From Peptostreptococcus sp. (lineage in GTDB: Bacteria; Bacillota; Clostridia; Peptostreptococcales; Peptostreptococcaceae), in contig JAHHSS010000040.1 of the NCBI GenBank assembly GCA_020025095.1, forward strand, positions 1 to 13,326: a DNA stretch of 13,326 nucleotides, in the 5' to 3' direction. The notes beneath the pieces were generated by a model. It was not told where the DNA came from. It did not search any database and worked only from the letters and a program-made list of their open reading frames with translations. Both the position numbers and the translations under genes were made by a program. The first letter of the stretch is position 1. Every line of letters begins with the position of its first letter. Positions 5,951-13,297 of the stretch are shown here, one piece after another.

Positions 5951-7096
5951 ATGAATATCACTAAGTTAGAAGATTTGAGAAATTGGAGACAATACCTTCA
6001 TAAAAACCCTGAACTATCTCAAAAGGAGTATAAAACAGCTAGTTTTATACGAGAGCAATTAGATTCTATGGAGGTAGAATATGAAACTCCTCTTCCTACT
6101 GCTACTATCGCACATATTAGGGGAAATTCCAATAAATATATTATTTTAAGAGCAGACATAGATGCTTTACCGATTTGTGAAAAAAATGAAATTGAATATG
6201 CATCCCAAAATAAAGGAGTTATGCATGCTTGCGGTCACGATGCTCATATAACGATACTTCTTGGTGCTGTAAAAGAACTAAAATATCTTTCTGACTCAAA
6301 CGAGCTTAATATAAATATTTTAGCTGTTTTTCAGCAATCAGAGGAATCTTTTGGGGGAGCTGATAAACTTATAAAAACTTTTAATTTTGAGCGCTTTGAT
6401 ATAGATTCCGCATATGCTCTTCATGTCAACCCTGACTTTGAAGAGGGAAATATTGTTTCAAGAATTGGACCTATAATGGCTAGTTGCCAAGAATTTGCCG
6501 TTGAAATAAAAGGAAAATCTGCCCATGTAGGAATCCGTGAAAATGGTATAAATGCAATGAATGCTGCAGTTTCACTATATAACCAAGTTCAGGCAATACC
6601 TACATACAACCTTGATTGCAAACACACAAATATTGTTCATATTGGATATATGAAGGTTGGTGAGGTTATGAATTCCGTTCCAGAAAACGGCCATTTAGAA
6701 GGAACTATTAGAACTTATGATATGATCGACAAAAATATTATAGTAAAAAGAATTATAGATATTTGTAAGGGTGTTGAAATCGCTACTTCATGTAGATTAA
6801 ATCTAATTTTAAAAGATGGTTATCCTGCTCTAATTAATTCCGAAGAACTTATCGAACGTGTTAAAAGTTCTGCAGAGAAAACATCAGCTGAGTTTTCACT
6901 AAAAAAAGACCCTTATCTTTTAGGTGAAGATTTTTCATTTTTCTCAGAAGTTTGCCCTATAAATTATTCTTTTGTAGGAATTAGAAATGAAAATTTAGGA
7001 TATACCTCAGGACTTCATACACCTAATCTAATGATGAGAGAAGAAGCACTTATTTATGGTGTAGATTACTTTGTAGAAATAGCAAAGTCTTTTTAA
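5951..7096 (+). CDS. dapL: N-acetyl-diaminopimelate deacetylase (M20 amidohydrolase)
   Basis: Predicted to remove the acetyl group from N-acetyl-LL-DAP, giving LL-DAP and acetate. The 381-residue chain is a full-length M20D metallopeptidase-fold amidohydrolase with RADIDALPI (68-76), HACGHDAH (92-99) with likely metal ligands Cys94 and His96, the glutamate pair 131-132, ALHVNP with His158, and GLHTPNL with His356. A dimerisation domain lies between about 178 and 290. The glutamate region reads QQSEESFGGADKLI, a variant of the usual FQPAEEGxGGA. Family sequence alone cannot separate DAP deacetylase from hippurate or other aminoacylases. Placement after dapH in a lysine-riboswitch operon makes the DAP role much the likeliest. 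Start supported by AAAGGGGTG 9-10 bases upstream. The symbol follows Bacillus usage, where dapL (ykuR) is the deacetylase; elsewhere dapL denotes an unrelated aminotransferase. Confidence 0.88.
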   Translation: MNITKLEDLRNWRQYLHKNPELSQKEYKTASFIREQLDSMEVEYETPLPTATIAHIRGNSNKYIILRADIDALPICEKNEIEYASQNKGVMHACGHDAHITILLGAVKELKYLSDSNELNINILAVFQQSEESFGGADKLIKTFNFERFDIDSAYALHVNPDFEEGNIVSRIGPIMASCQEFAVEIKGKSAHVGIRENGINAMNAAVSLYNQVQAIPTYNLDCKHTNIVHIGYMKVGEVMNSVPENGHLEGTIRTYDMIDKNIIVKRIIDICKGVEIATSCRLNLILKDGYPALINSEELIERVKSSAEKTSAEFSLKKDPYLLGEDFSFFSEVCPINYSFVGIRNENLGYTSGLHTPNLMMREEALIYGVDYFVEIAKSF

Positions 7097-7113
7097 AAAC
7101 TTGGAGGCTTGAT

Positions 7114-8211
7114 ATGGAAAACGCAAAATTAAAAATAAATTTAAAAGCTCTTTATAATAATGCTCGTTTCTTATTAGAGGAAACAGGTGGTGGAGTAATA
7201 GCCACAGTAAAAAATAACGGATATAACTTTGGCTTAGATAGAGTTGTAAATGTTTTTTATAATGCAGGAATAAGAAGCTTCGCTACTACTTCTATAAAAG
7301 AAGCCATCCAAATAAGAGAACTCTATGAAAATGTGTGTGTAATAATGCTTAATCCTTGCAATAATTTCGATACACTTAGAAAATACAAAATTAGTTCTTC
7401 AATTGCTAACTTAGACTGGATAAAAAAGCATAAAGATGATATGCAAGGAATTAGTTGGCATCTTGAGTGGGCGGGTTTTATGAGAAGATCAGGATGTAAA
7501 ACTGAAAGTGAATTCATGGAAACACTTGAATTTGCTAAAAAAAATAATATCTCCATAGATGGTATTTGGACACATTTTTCATGGGCGGATGAATTTGATG
7601 AGAATAATACATATGAAAAAGAAAAGGAAAATTGGCTTGCTATACAGAAGAAAGCTTGTAATAAATATAATTTTAAATACATACATGCACAAAATAGCGC
7701 ATCCTTTTGCAGAGATGGAAAACTTCCAGAACATAGCCATGTAAGAGTTGGAATTATACTATATGGTTGCCCAGGATACGAAGGATGGGATTATAAGGGA
7801 AAAATCCAACACGCCTTGGAACTCTCTGCGGAAGTAATCTCTGTCAATAAAATGCTTGAAGGTGAGTCTATTGGATACTGTTCTTCTTTTATTGCAAATG
7901 AAAATACTTGTGATAAAGAAGATAATATAAGCTATGTGGCTGTAATTAACCTTGGTTATGGAGATGGACTTTTAAGAAAGCGAGCTGTTGGACACGAGGT
8001 TGAAATAAACTCGAAAAGATATCCTCTTGTTTCACTGATGATGAGTCATACCGTAGCCTTGGTAGATAAAAATATTAATGTTGGTGATAAAGTCTATTTT
8101 TATAAAGATACTATCCCAGTTTTTGAATTCACCTATAAAGGCGTCGGAGCAAATTCTGAACAAATTTCTGCATTAAATTTCAACTCTCTTGACGTTGAAT
8201 ATATAGACTAA
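7114..8211 (+). CDS. Alanine-racemase-like fold-type III PLP enzyme, divergent
   Basis: A 365-residue relative of alanine racemase: N-terminal PLP barrel followed by a C-terminal beta domain. The PLP lysine is Lys33 (VKNNGYNFG, for the usual VKANAYGHG). The second catalytic base, a tyrosine in the GYG motif, is kept as Tyr255 (ESIGYCSSF). THFSWADE (153-160), HAQNSAS (191-197) and VRVGIILYG (210-218) also follow the family. Other positions have drifted. The HxKxDTGMxRxG motif reads HLEWAGFMRRSG (116-127), so the usual lysine, aspartate and threonine are Glu, Ala and Gly. The CMD motif of the substrate pocket reads MMS (309-311). A genuine racemase is likely, but alanine specificity is doubtful. 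It starts 17 bases after the deacetylase stop behind TTGGAGG (7101-7107). In pathway order it holds the place of DAP epimerase. It may instead supply D-alanine for cell wall. Confidence 0.8.
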   Translation: MENAKLKINLKALYNNARFLLEETGGGVIATVKNNGYNFGLDRVVNVFYNAGIRSFATTSIKEAIQIRELYENVCVIMLNPCNNFDTLRKYKISSSIANLDWIKKHKDDMQGISWHLEWAGFMRRSGCKTESEFMETLEFAKKNNISIDGIWTHFSWADEFDENNTYEKEKENWLAIQKKACNKYNFKYIHAQNSASFCRDGKLPEHSHVRVGIILYGCPGYEGWDYKGKIQHALELSAEVISVNKMLEGESIGYCSSFIANENTCDKEDNISYVAVINLGYGDGLLRKRAVGHEVEINSKRYPLVSLMMSHTVALVDKNINVGDKVYFYKDTIPVFEFTYKGVGANSEQISALNFNSLDVEYID

Positions 8212-8269
8212 CTATTTAATAAATTGTTAGATGGGAATTTAGCATTTTTCCCAATAAATAATTAAAATA

Positions 8270-8327
8270 ATAAAAAAGATTTATACTTTATAAATTCAAA
8301 AACTCTTTAGTAGTTTATCTTTTTTAT
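8270..8327. repeat. Inverted repeat with inner hairpins in the racemase-lysA gap
   Basis: An 11-base perfect closing stem pairs ATAAAAAAGAT (8270-8280) with ATCTTTTTTAT (8317-8327). It encloses a small hairpin TTATA-ctt-TATAA (8281-8293) and a possible AAACT/AGTTT pair (around 8299-8316). A separate weak hairpin, TGGGAA (8232-8237) with TTCCCA (8248-8253), lies upstream without a T-tract. The six T residues inside the right arm could let this act as a partial terminator before lysA. Confidence 0.45.
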
Positions 8328-8363
8328 AAATCAAATTTATATTTTGAAAAGAAAGGATATATT

Positions 8364-9659
8364 ATGGAATTACATGGAAATGCAAAAATAGAAGCAAATG
8401 GACATTTATCAATAGGAGGAGTAGATACTAGCTACCTAGCAAAAAAATACTCTACTCCCCTATTTATCTATGACGAAAATATGATAAGAAATCAATGCAG
8501 AAGATTTCATGCGGTCCTTAAAAAATCAGGACTAGATTACCACATTTCATATGCATCAAAGGCCTTTATATGTAAATATCTTGTTAAAATAATGAAAGAA
8601 GAAAATATGGGACTTGATGTTGTTTCTTCTGGAGAACTTTATAATGCTCTTGCTGGAGGCTTTGATCCTCAGATGATTCATCTTCATGGAAATAATAAAA
8701 CTGAAGAAGAAATTAAAATGGCTTTAGAAAAAAATATTTCTTGTTTTGTTGTAGATAGTTTTGATGAAATTGAAAGATTAGATAAAATAGCATTTTCTAT
8801 GTCAAAAACTCCAAATTGTCTTTTAAGAGTTACTCCTGGTGTTGAAGCTCATACACATGAGTTTATATCTACGGGTATGACAGATTCAAAATTTGGACTT
8901 AATATAGACAATGGACAGGCTCAAGATGCCATAGAAAAAATATTGAATAAAAAAAATCTTAATCTAATAGGCGTTCACTTTCATATAGGTTCTCAAATTT
9001 TTGGGACAGATGGAACAAGGACTGCAATAGAAAAGGTATTTTCTTGGTTTAAAAAATTAAAGAAGGAATTAAATTTTATTCCTAAAGTACTAAATATAGG
9101 TGGTGGATTTGGAATAAGATATACATCTGAAGATATATCCTACCCTATTGAAACAGCTTTGGAGGAAATTATAAATTCTCTTAAAGAATCCTCTCACTCA
9201 AATTCAATAGAAATTCCCCAACTTTGGTTAGAACCAGGAAGGTCTATTGTTGGAGAAGCTGGATATACTTTATACACTATTGGAACTATTAAGGAAATCC
9301 CTAATGTAAGAAAATACTTATCAATAGATGGTGGCATGAGCGATCATATAAGAACGGCTCTTTATGGTGCTAAATATGAAGTAGCACTAGCAAATAAAAT
9401 GAATGAAAAAAATAGTGAAAAAGTAACTTTTGCAGGTAAATGCTGTGAATCTGGGGATATGATAGCATACGATGTTGAAATTCCAAAAGCATCTATTGGT
9501 GATTTGGCTATTGTAAGTTGCACAGGTGCATATCACTATTCAATGGCTTCTAATTACAATCAAATGACTAAACCTGCTGTTGTTTTTGTAAAAGATGGCG
9601 AGGATTATCTTGCAATAAAAAGAGAATCCTTAGAAGATTTAATTAAAAATCAGCTATAA
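8364..9659 (+). CDS. lysA: Diaminopimelate decarboxylase
   Basis: Removes carbon dioxide from meso-DAP to make L-lysine, the last step of the pathway. The 431-residue fold-type III PLP enzyme has the Schiff-base lysine 66 in SYASKAF, GLDVVSSGELYNAL (83-96), HLHGNNKT (106-113) and HFHIGSQI (205-212). Also present are the phosphate loop NIGGGFG (244-250), LEPGRSIVGEAG (289-300), SIDGGMSDHIRTALYGAKYE (320-339), the active-site cysteine in CCESGD (360-365), and Tyr390 in GAYHYSMASNYN. The start is supported by GAAAGGA (8351-8357). It is the last gene of the operon; a strong terminator begins 17 bases after the stop. The 152-base gap before it contains an inverted repeat, so its level may differ from the upstream genes. 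It shares its fold with the racemase-like gene next to it. Confidence 0.96.
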   Translation: MELHGNAKIEANGHLSIGGVDTSYLAKKYSTPLFIYDENMIRNQCRRFHAVLKKSGLDYHISYASKAFICKYLVKIMKEENMGLDVVSSGELYNALAGGFDPQMIHLHGNNKTEEEIKMALEKNISCFVVDSFDEIERLDKIAFSMSKTPNCLLRVTPGVEAHTHEFISTGMTDSKFGLNIDNGQAQDAIEKILNKKNLNLIGVHFHIGSQIFGTDGTRTAIEKVFSWFKKLKKELNFIPKVLNIGGGFGIRYTSEDISYPIETALEEIINSLKESSHSNSIEIPQLWLEPGRSIVGEAGYTLYTIGTIKEIPNVRKYLSIDGGMSDHIRTALYGAKYEVALANKMNEKNSEKVTFAGKCCESGDMIAYDVEIPKASIGDLAIVSCTGAYHYSMASNYNQMTKPAVVFVKDGEDYLAIKRESLEDLIKNQL

Positions 9660-9675
9660 TAAACAAAAAATTATT

Positions 9676-9716
9676 CAAAAATAAAATATGGGAAATATAT
9701 CCCATTTTTATTTTTG
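9676..9716 (+). terminator. Terminator of the lysine operon
   Basis: A long stem pairs CAAAAATAAAATATGGGA (9676-9693) with TCCCATTTTTATTTTTG (9700-9716). It is about 17 bp with a single extra T and a 6-base loop, and its right arm is T-rich. The GC core GGGA/TCCC with A- and T-rich flanks is a classic intrinsic terminator that could also work on the opposite strand. Confidence 0.88.
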
Positions 9717-9792
9717 ATTGCCCGTATAGAAATTCAAATTAATTTATTCTCGCTTAAAATATGAAAAAAAATTAATTTCTTATATTTACAGC

Positions 9793-9821
9793 TTGACATT
9801 TTTAGATTTTACTATTAAAAT
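9793..9821 (+). promoter_or_regulatory. SigA-type promoter of the MATE gene
   Basis: A perfect -35 box TTGACA (9793-9798) and a -10 box TAAAAT (9816-9821) are 17 bases apart. Transcription would start near 9828, leaving a leader of about 88 bases. The region lies just after the lysine-operon terminator, so the transporter is an independent unit. I see no clear operator in the leader. Confidence 0.8.
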
Positions 9822-9915
9822 TTTAAGAGTTAGTTTAATTTCAACTTTCACAATCTCAGCAATAAAAAGTTGATTTTTAGTGTAAGTAAAATTAAATATT
9901 GAAAGGGGTTTTAAC

Positions 9916-11271
9916 ATGAGTTTTGATAGAAAAAGATTTTACAAATCCTTATTTTTCTTATGTATACCAATAATTGTTCAAAACCTGATTTCAACACTTG
10001 TAAATATGATAGACACGGTGATGATTAGTTCGCTAGGTTCTCCAGCAATTGCAGCAGTTGGTATTGCAAATCAATTTTTCTTTTTGTATACAATGGTCAT
10101 TGTTGGTGTATGTAGCGGAGCTACTGTTTTTATATCACAATTTTTTGGAAAAAGAGATACTGAGAATATAAAGAAAGTTGCGGCTTTTACTACTATTGCA
10201 GCTCTTATTTCAAGCATATTATTTTTTATTCTAGCAAAGTTCGGACCTAACTTACTAGTAGGAATTTTTTCTAAAGATCCTTTAGTTATTCGTCCAGCTC
10301 TAGACTATTTTAAGATTATAGCATATGCATACCCACTTATTGCGATATCTATGGCACTTACTATATGCTCTAGAGCCGTAAGAAGACCTTATCTAGGAAT
10401 GATTTCAAGTGCAATTGCTTTAGTAGCCAATGTTATATTAAACTATGGATTAATCCTAGGTAATTGGGGAATGCCCGCTTTAGGAGTATCCGGTGCTGCA
10501 ATAGCGACTTGTGTTGCAAGAGTTGTTGAGGTTATAATAGTAGTTGGTTATATTTTTATAATAGAAAAAAATCATATGCTAAAATTCAATATCAATCATG
10601 TAAAAAGCATTACATGGAATTTTTTAAAACAGTTTCTCGATAAATCTGTACCTATGTTTACAAATGACGTAGTATGGGCAATCGGCACAATAGCATACAC
10701 TGTGGCATATTCCGTTGCAGGTACTGAAGCTATCGCTGCTGGTCAAATTGCAGGAACTACTTCTAACCTATTTTTATTGATTTCTGTGTGTATAGCAAAC
10801 GGTGGATCAATAATGCTTGGTATAGAGCTAGGTTCTGGAAGAATTAATATGGCAATTACATACGCAAAAAAACTTGCCATTCTTGTTTTTATATCAGGTC
10901 TTGTAATGGGAGGATGTTTAATTCTCACTATTCCTACCCTGATAAATATATTCCATATAGCACCAGATCACATAAAGCTTATGATTAAAGTTTTCAAGGT
11001 TATTGGAGTATTTATGGCTCTTAAATCTATAAATACTTTTATAGTAATCTCGGTTTTAAGAAGTGGTGGAGATACAAAATTTGCAGTGATAGTTGAAATA
11101 ATTTCAATGTGGTTATTCTCTATCCCAGCAACATTTTATGGTGCATATCACGGATATGAAATGTGGGTACTTGTAGCTTTTACTTATTTAGAAGAATTGG
11201 TAAAAATGCTTGCGATTTTCCCTCGTGCCCTTAGTAAAAAGTGGGCAAATAATTTAGTAAATCATATGTAA
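9916..11271 (+). CDS. MATE-family multidrug/toxin efflux transporter
   Basis: A 451-residue inner-membrane protein of the multidrug and toxic compound extrusion family. It is expected to export cationic drugs or metabolites in exchange for sodium ions or protons. About twelve hydrophobic segments are visible, starting with residues 12-38. Family signatures include NMIDTVMISSLG (30-41), ISQFFGKRD (73-81), NYGLILGNWGMPALGVSGAAIAT (176-198, in parts) and LRSGGDTKF (381-389). The two halves repeat the same pattern. Length is normal and the frame is intact. AAAGGGG, about 8 bases upstream, supports the start. It has its own consensus promoter and is set off from the lysine operon by a terminator, so no functional link to lysine should be assumed. 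The substrate cannot be told from sequence. Confidence 0.93.
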   Translation: MSFDRKRFYKSLFFLCIPIIVQNLISTLVNMIDTVMISSLGSPAIAAVGIANQFFFLYTMVIVGVCSGATVFISQFFGKRDTENIKKVAAFTTIAALISSILFFILAKFGPNLLVGIFSKDPLVIRPALDYFKIIAYAYPLIAISMALTICSRAVRRPYLGMISSAIALVANVILNYGLILGNWGMPALGVSGAAIATCVARVVEVIIVVGYIFIIEKNHMLKFNINHVKSITWNFLKQFLDKSVPMFTNDVVWAIGTIAYTVAYSVAGTEAIAAGQIAGTTSNLFLLISVCIANGGSIMLGIELGSGRINMAITYAKKLAILVFISGLVMGGCLILTIPTLINIFHIAPDHIKLMIKVFKVIGVFMALKSINTFIVISVLRSGGDTKFAVIVEIISMWLFSIPATFYGAYHGYEMWVLVAFTYLEELVKMLAIFPRALSKKWANNLVNHM

Positions 11272-11282
11272 AAGTTAATTGG

Positions 11283-11302
11283 AAATACATTTTTGTATTT
11301 TT
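11283..11302 (+). terminator. Weak hairpin after the MATE gene
   Basis: A perfect 7-bp AT-rich stem AAATACA (11283-11289) and TGTATTT (11294-11300) has a 4-base loop and ends in a short T run. It begins 12 bases after the MATE stop codon. It is weak alone but may add to the stronger hairpin at 11352-11384. Confidence 0.45.
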
Positions 11303-11351
11303 AATATATATTTTAATAACATTTTAACTATTTTTCGACTTTAATATCCAA

Positions 11352-11384
11352 GAAAAGCCATTCATTTTATATGAATGGCTTTTC
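11352..11384. terminator. Bidirectional-type terminator after the MATE gene
   Basis: A perfect 13-bp stem GAAAAGCCATTCA (11352-11364) pairs with TGAATGGCTTTTC (11372-11384) around a 7-base loop. The A and T runs form the base of the stem, as in symmetric intrinsic terminators. It is the strongest structure in the 354-base gap. The rest of that gap (11385-11528) is AT-rich without a gene or clear site. Confidence 0.82.
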
Positions 11385-11528
11385 GCCTATTAAAATAAAT
11401 TTCTTTCTTGTAGAAATGCTCTTTATATATCCTTATAAATAAACTTCTAAATAAAAAAGTTAACTTCTTAATTTATTATTAAAAATTTATCTTCGATTTA
11501 CTTTTTATATCCTTTATTCTTTTACAAG

Positions 11529-11557
11529 TTGTTTTTTATTTTAAAAGATACTATAAT
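11529..11557 (+). promoter_or_regulatory. Promoter of the YoaK-like gene
   Basis: A perfect -10 box TATAAT (11552-11557) stands 17 bases after TTGTTT (11529-11534), a fair -35 box. Transcription would begin near 11564. The roughly 60-base leader includes the Shine-Dalgarno AGAGAGGG (11609-11617). Confidence 0.65.
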
Positions 11558-11625
11558 AAATTCATAGAATCAACTGCAAATTGTAGCTGACTCACTCAAT
11601 TTATAATAAGAGAGAGGGTTTTTAT

Positions 11626-12294
11626 ATGTTCGGAGAAAGAAAACAGATGTCAGAATCTATGCTTATAGCTATTCTTTTGGCACTAGCTGGAGGTTTCAGA
11701 GATGCCTACTCTTTTAACAGTAGAGGACAAGTTTTTGCGAATGCCCAAACTGGTAACCTTGTACTTTTAAGCCAAAGTATTGCTAAAAAAGATCCTTATC
11801 TGATTTTTAAATATCTACTACCTATTTTTGCTTTTTTTATAGGAGTATATCTTACAGAAATTATTAAAGAATTTTGTAAGGAAAATAAAATTATACATTG
11901 GAGGCAAATTATAACCTTGCTTGAAGTTGCTATGCTAATATCCGTTGGATTTATGCCTGAGAGCATGAATCACTTAGCCAATGTTACCATATCTTTAGCC
12001 TGTGCGATGCAAGTTCAAAGTTTTAGAAAATTTCACGCAGTACCCATGGCAACTACTATGTGTACTGGAAATTTAAGAAGCGCTACAGAACTTATAAGCG
12101 CATACCACTTGAAGGGCGATAAGAAAAAAAAGAAAAAAAGTATCTATTACTACTTTGTAATTTTAGTATTTAGCTTAGGTGCTGCTACTGGTGCTATCAC
12201 CTCTGACATATTCGGATTGAAAGCTATATGGATAGATGCTGCAGTAATGTTTCTTGGTTTTATTCTTATGTTTAAAAAAGAAAGTCTTTTATAA
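11626..12294 (+). CDS. YoaK/DUF1275-family membrane protein
   Basis: A 222-residue integral membrane protein with roughly six hydrophobic segments, matching the DUF1275 (YoaK) family, whose biochemical role is not established. The hallmark N-terminal motif is clear: GGFRDAYSF, then QVFANAQTGNLVLL (22-48). A second, related motif MATTMCTGNLRSATELI (141-157) repeats the TGN element, which suggests an internal two-fold repeat. The loop at 164-171 is an aspartate followed by a run of six lysines, encoded by adjacent A8 and A7 tracts (12124-12139) that could slip in replication or transcription. The start at 11626 follows AGAGAGGG; a later ATG for MSES has no ribosome site. It is a single-gene unit with its own promoter and terminator, convergent with the minus-strand gene. 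Confidence 0.88.
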   Translation: MFGERKQMSESMLIAILLALAGGFRDAYSFNSRGQVFANAQTGNLVLLSQSIAKKDPYLIFKYLLPIFAFFIGVYLTEIIKEFCKENKIIHWRQIITLLEVAMLISVGFMPESMNHLANVTISLACAMQVQSFRKFHAVPMATTMCTGNLRSATELISAYHLKGDKKKKKKSIYYYFVILVFSLGAATGAITSDIFGLKAIWIDAAVMFLGFILMFKKESLL

Positions 12295-12300
12295 ATATAC

Positions 12301-12333
12301 AAAAAAGACAGCCTTTAAAAAGCTGTCTTTTTT
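12301..12333. terminator. Shared terminator between convergent genes
   Basis: AAAAAAGACAGC (12301-12312) pairs with GCTGTCTTTTTT (12322-12333). The GACAGC core is flanked by A6 on one side and T6 on the other, so it can stop transcription from both directions. It starts six bases after the YoaK-like stop and lies 30 bases beyond the end of the minus-strand gene. Confidence 0.9.
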
Positions 12334-12362
12334 ATATACTTATATATTTATATCTTATATAT

Positions 12363-13193
12363 CTATTTAATCATAATACTTATAAATCCCAAAACACCTA
12401 CTATTGTTAGAAGTACTCTCATGATAAGCATCGCTAGTTTGGGCTTGGCTTCTAGGAAATTTCCTGTTTTTAAATCCTTATAAAAAATAATTTTTCCACC
12501 TATTGGATATACTTCTGGAAGGTTTGAATTAGCTCTACTTCTTCTTATTTTTTCAACTCCATTAGACTTATACTTTAACAGAGGACAATATAGAGCTCTC
12601 CCTGATGTATAGTATTTACCATCTTTACCAATATTTGTTTTTTGCCATTTCAATAGGCCTATTATCTCTGATTCTATTTTTTCCAGCTTTCTTCTATTCT
12701 CTTTAAAATAAACAAAAGCCAAGGAAATTCCTGAAAAAATACATATAGGAGAAGGAAGTACTGTTAGATATGCTGCTCCGAATTTTGCCCTAGCTACTGG
12801 TGTAAAAATTAAAAAAGCACCTATTATAGATATTACCCATTGACCAAATATTGGTGTATAGTTAGGTGAAAATACTTTATAACTTCCACTAGTATTCGTA
12901 TCTCTTACTAGTCTAACTATATCTCCAGCCTTATACTGGTCCATACTATTAATTGCATACTTTTTCTTTCTTCCTGCTTCTTCTACTTCAACTGTTATTT
13001 CATAATAAAATTGCCTGTAATATCCTTGATTGTCTTTTTTCTCATAGTGTTTCGAATAAAGTACCTTTCCATCTATAACAGTTTTTGGTTTCTCAAAACG
13101 TTTATTTTGTATAATCCCTTTAATCCCTACAATCAAAAATGCAATCCCCATTACAATTTTAATTAAATTTTTAATAGATAATCCCGCTATCAT
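12363..13193 (-). CDS. Four-helix membrane protein with two DUF3592-like segments
   Basis: I set the start at 13193 (276 residues). AAGGAGAG lies six bases upstream (plus-strand 13200-13207) and the chain then opens directly into a membrane helix; the longer frame adds 16 residues without a ribosome site. Hydrophobic helices are at about 9-28, 117-133, 143-163 and 253-274. Between them lie two soluble, beta-rich segments, about 36-110 and 172-252. Each opens with an (I/V)xG pattern (VIDGKVLYSKHYEKK; EIIGLLKWQKTNIGK), carries a Tyr-rich strand, then a (A/I)GxxI(V/I) turn before a lysine/arginine-aspartate pair (AGDIVRLVRD; GGKIIFYKD). This resembles DUF3592, whose function is unknown. The repeat suggests an internal duplication. 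Family assignment is from pattern only, and no function can be offered. Confidence 0.72.
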   Translation of the reverse strand: MIAGLSIKNLIKIVMGIAFLIVGIKGIIQNKRFEKPKTVIDGKVLYSKHYEKKDNQGYYRQFYYEITVEVEEAGRKKKYAINSMDQYKAGDIVRLVRDTNTSGSYKVFSPNYTPIFGQWVISIIGAFLIFTPVARAKFGAAYLTVLPSPICIFSGISLAFVYFKENRRKLEKIESEIIGLLKWQKTNIGKDGKYYTSGRALYCPLLKYKSNGVEKIRRSRANSNLPEVYPIGGKIIFYKDLKTGNFLEAKPKLAMLIMRVLLTIVGVLGFISIMIK

Positions 13194-13279
13194 AGCCAAC
13201 TCTCCTTCACACAAAATCACACACTTTTTTATAAAAAGCAAAAACTCTATTTATATAAAAAACCGATTCTTCTATGTCG

Positions 13280-13297
13280 ATTATAACTAATATTATA
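13280..13297 (-). promoter_or_regulatory. Possible -10 boxes for the minus-strand gene
   Basis: On the minus strand two perfect TATAAT hexamers occur at 13292-13297 and 13280-13285. Neither has a good -35 box in the remaining sequence (TTAATA at 18 bases for the first), and the window ends here. The leader to the ATG would be about 80-95 bases. Confidence 0.35.

Noticed and set aside
7323..7744. Minus-strand 119-codon and plus-strand 61-codon frames inside the racemase gene
   Set aside because: Both overlap a full-length enzyme with conserved motifs and have no independent support.
10743..10928. 61-codon minus-strand open frame inside the MATE gene
   Set aside because: Shadow of a conserved transporter coding region; no ribosome site or promoter.
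9916..11271. MATE transporter as a lysine exporter belonging to the operon
   Set aside because: A strong terminator and a separate consensus promoter lie between it and lysA. MATE proteins are not established lysine exporters.
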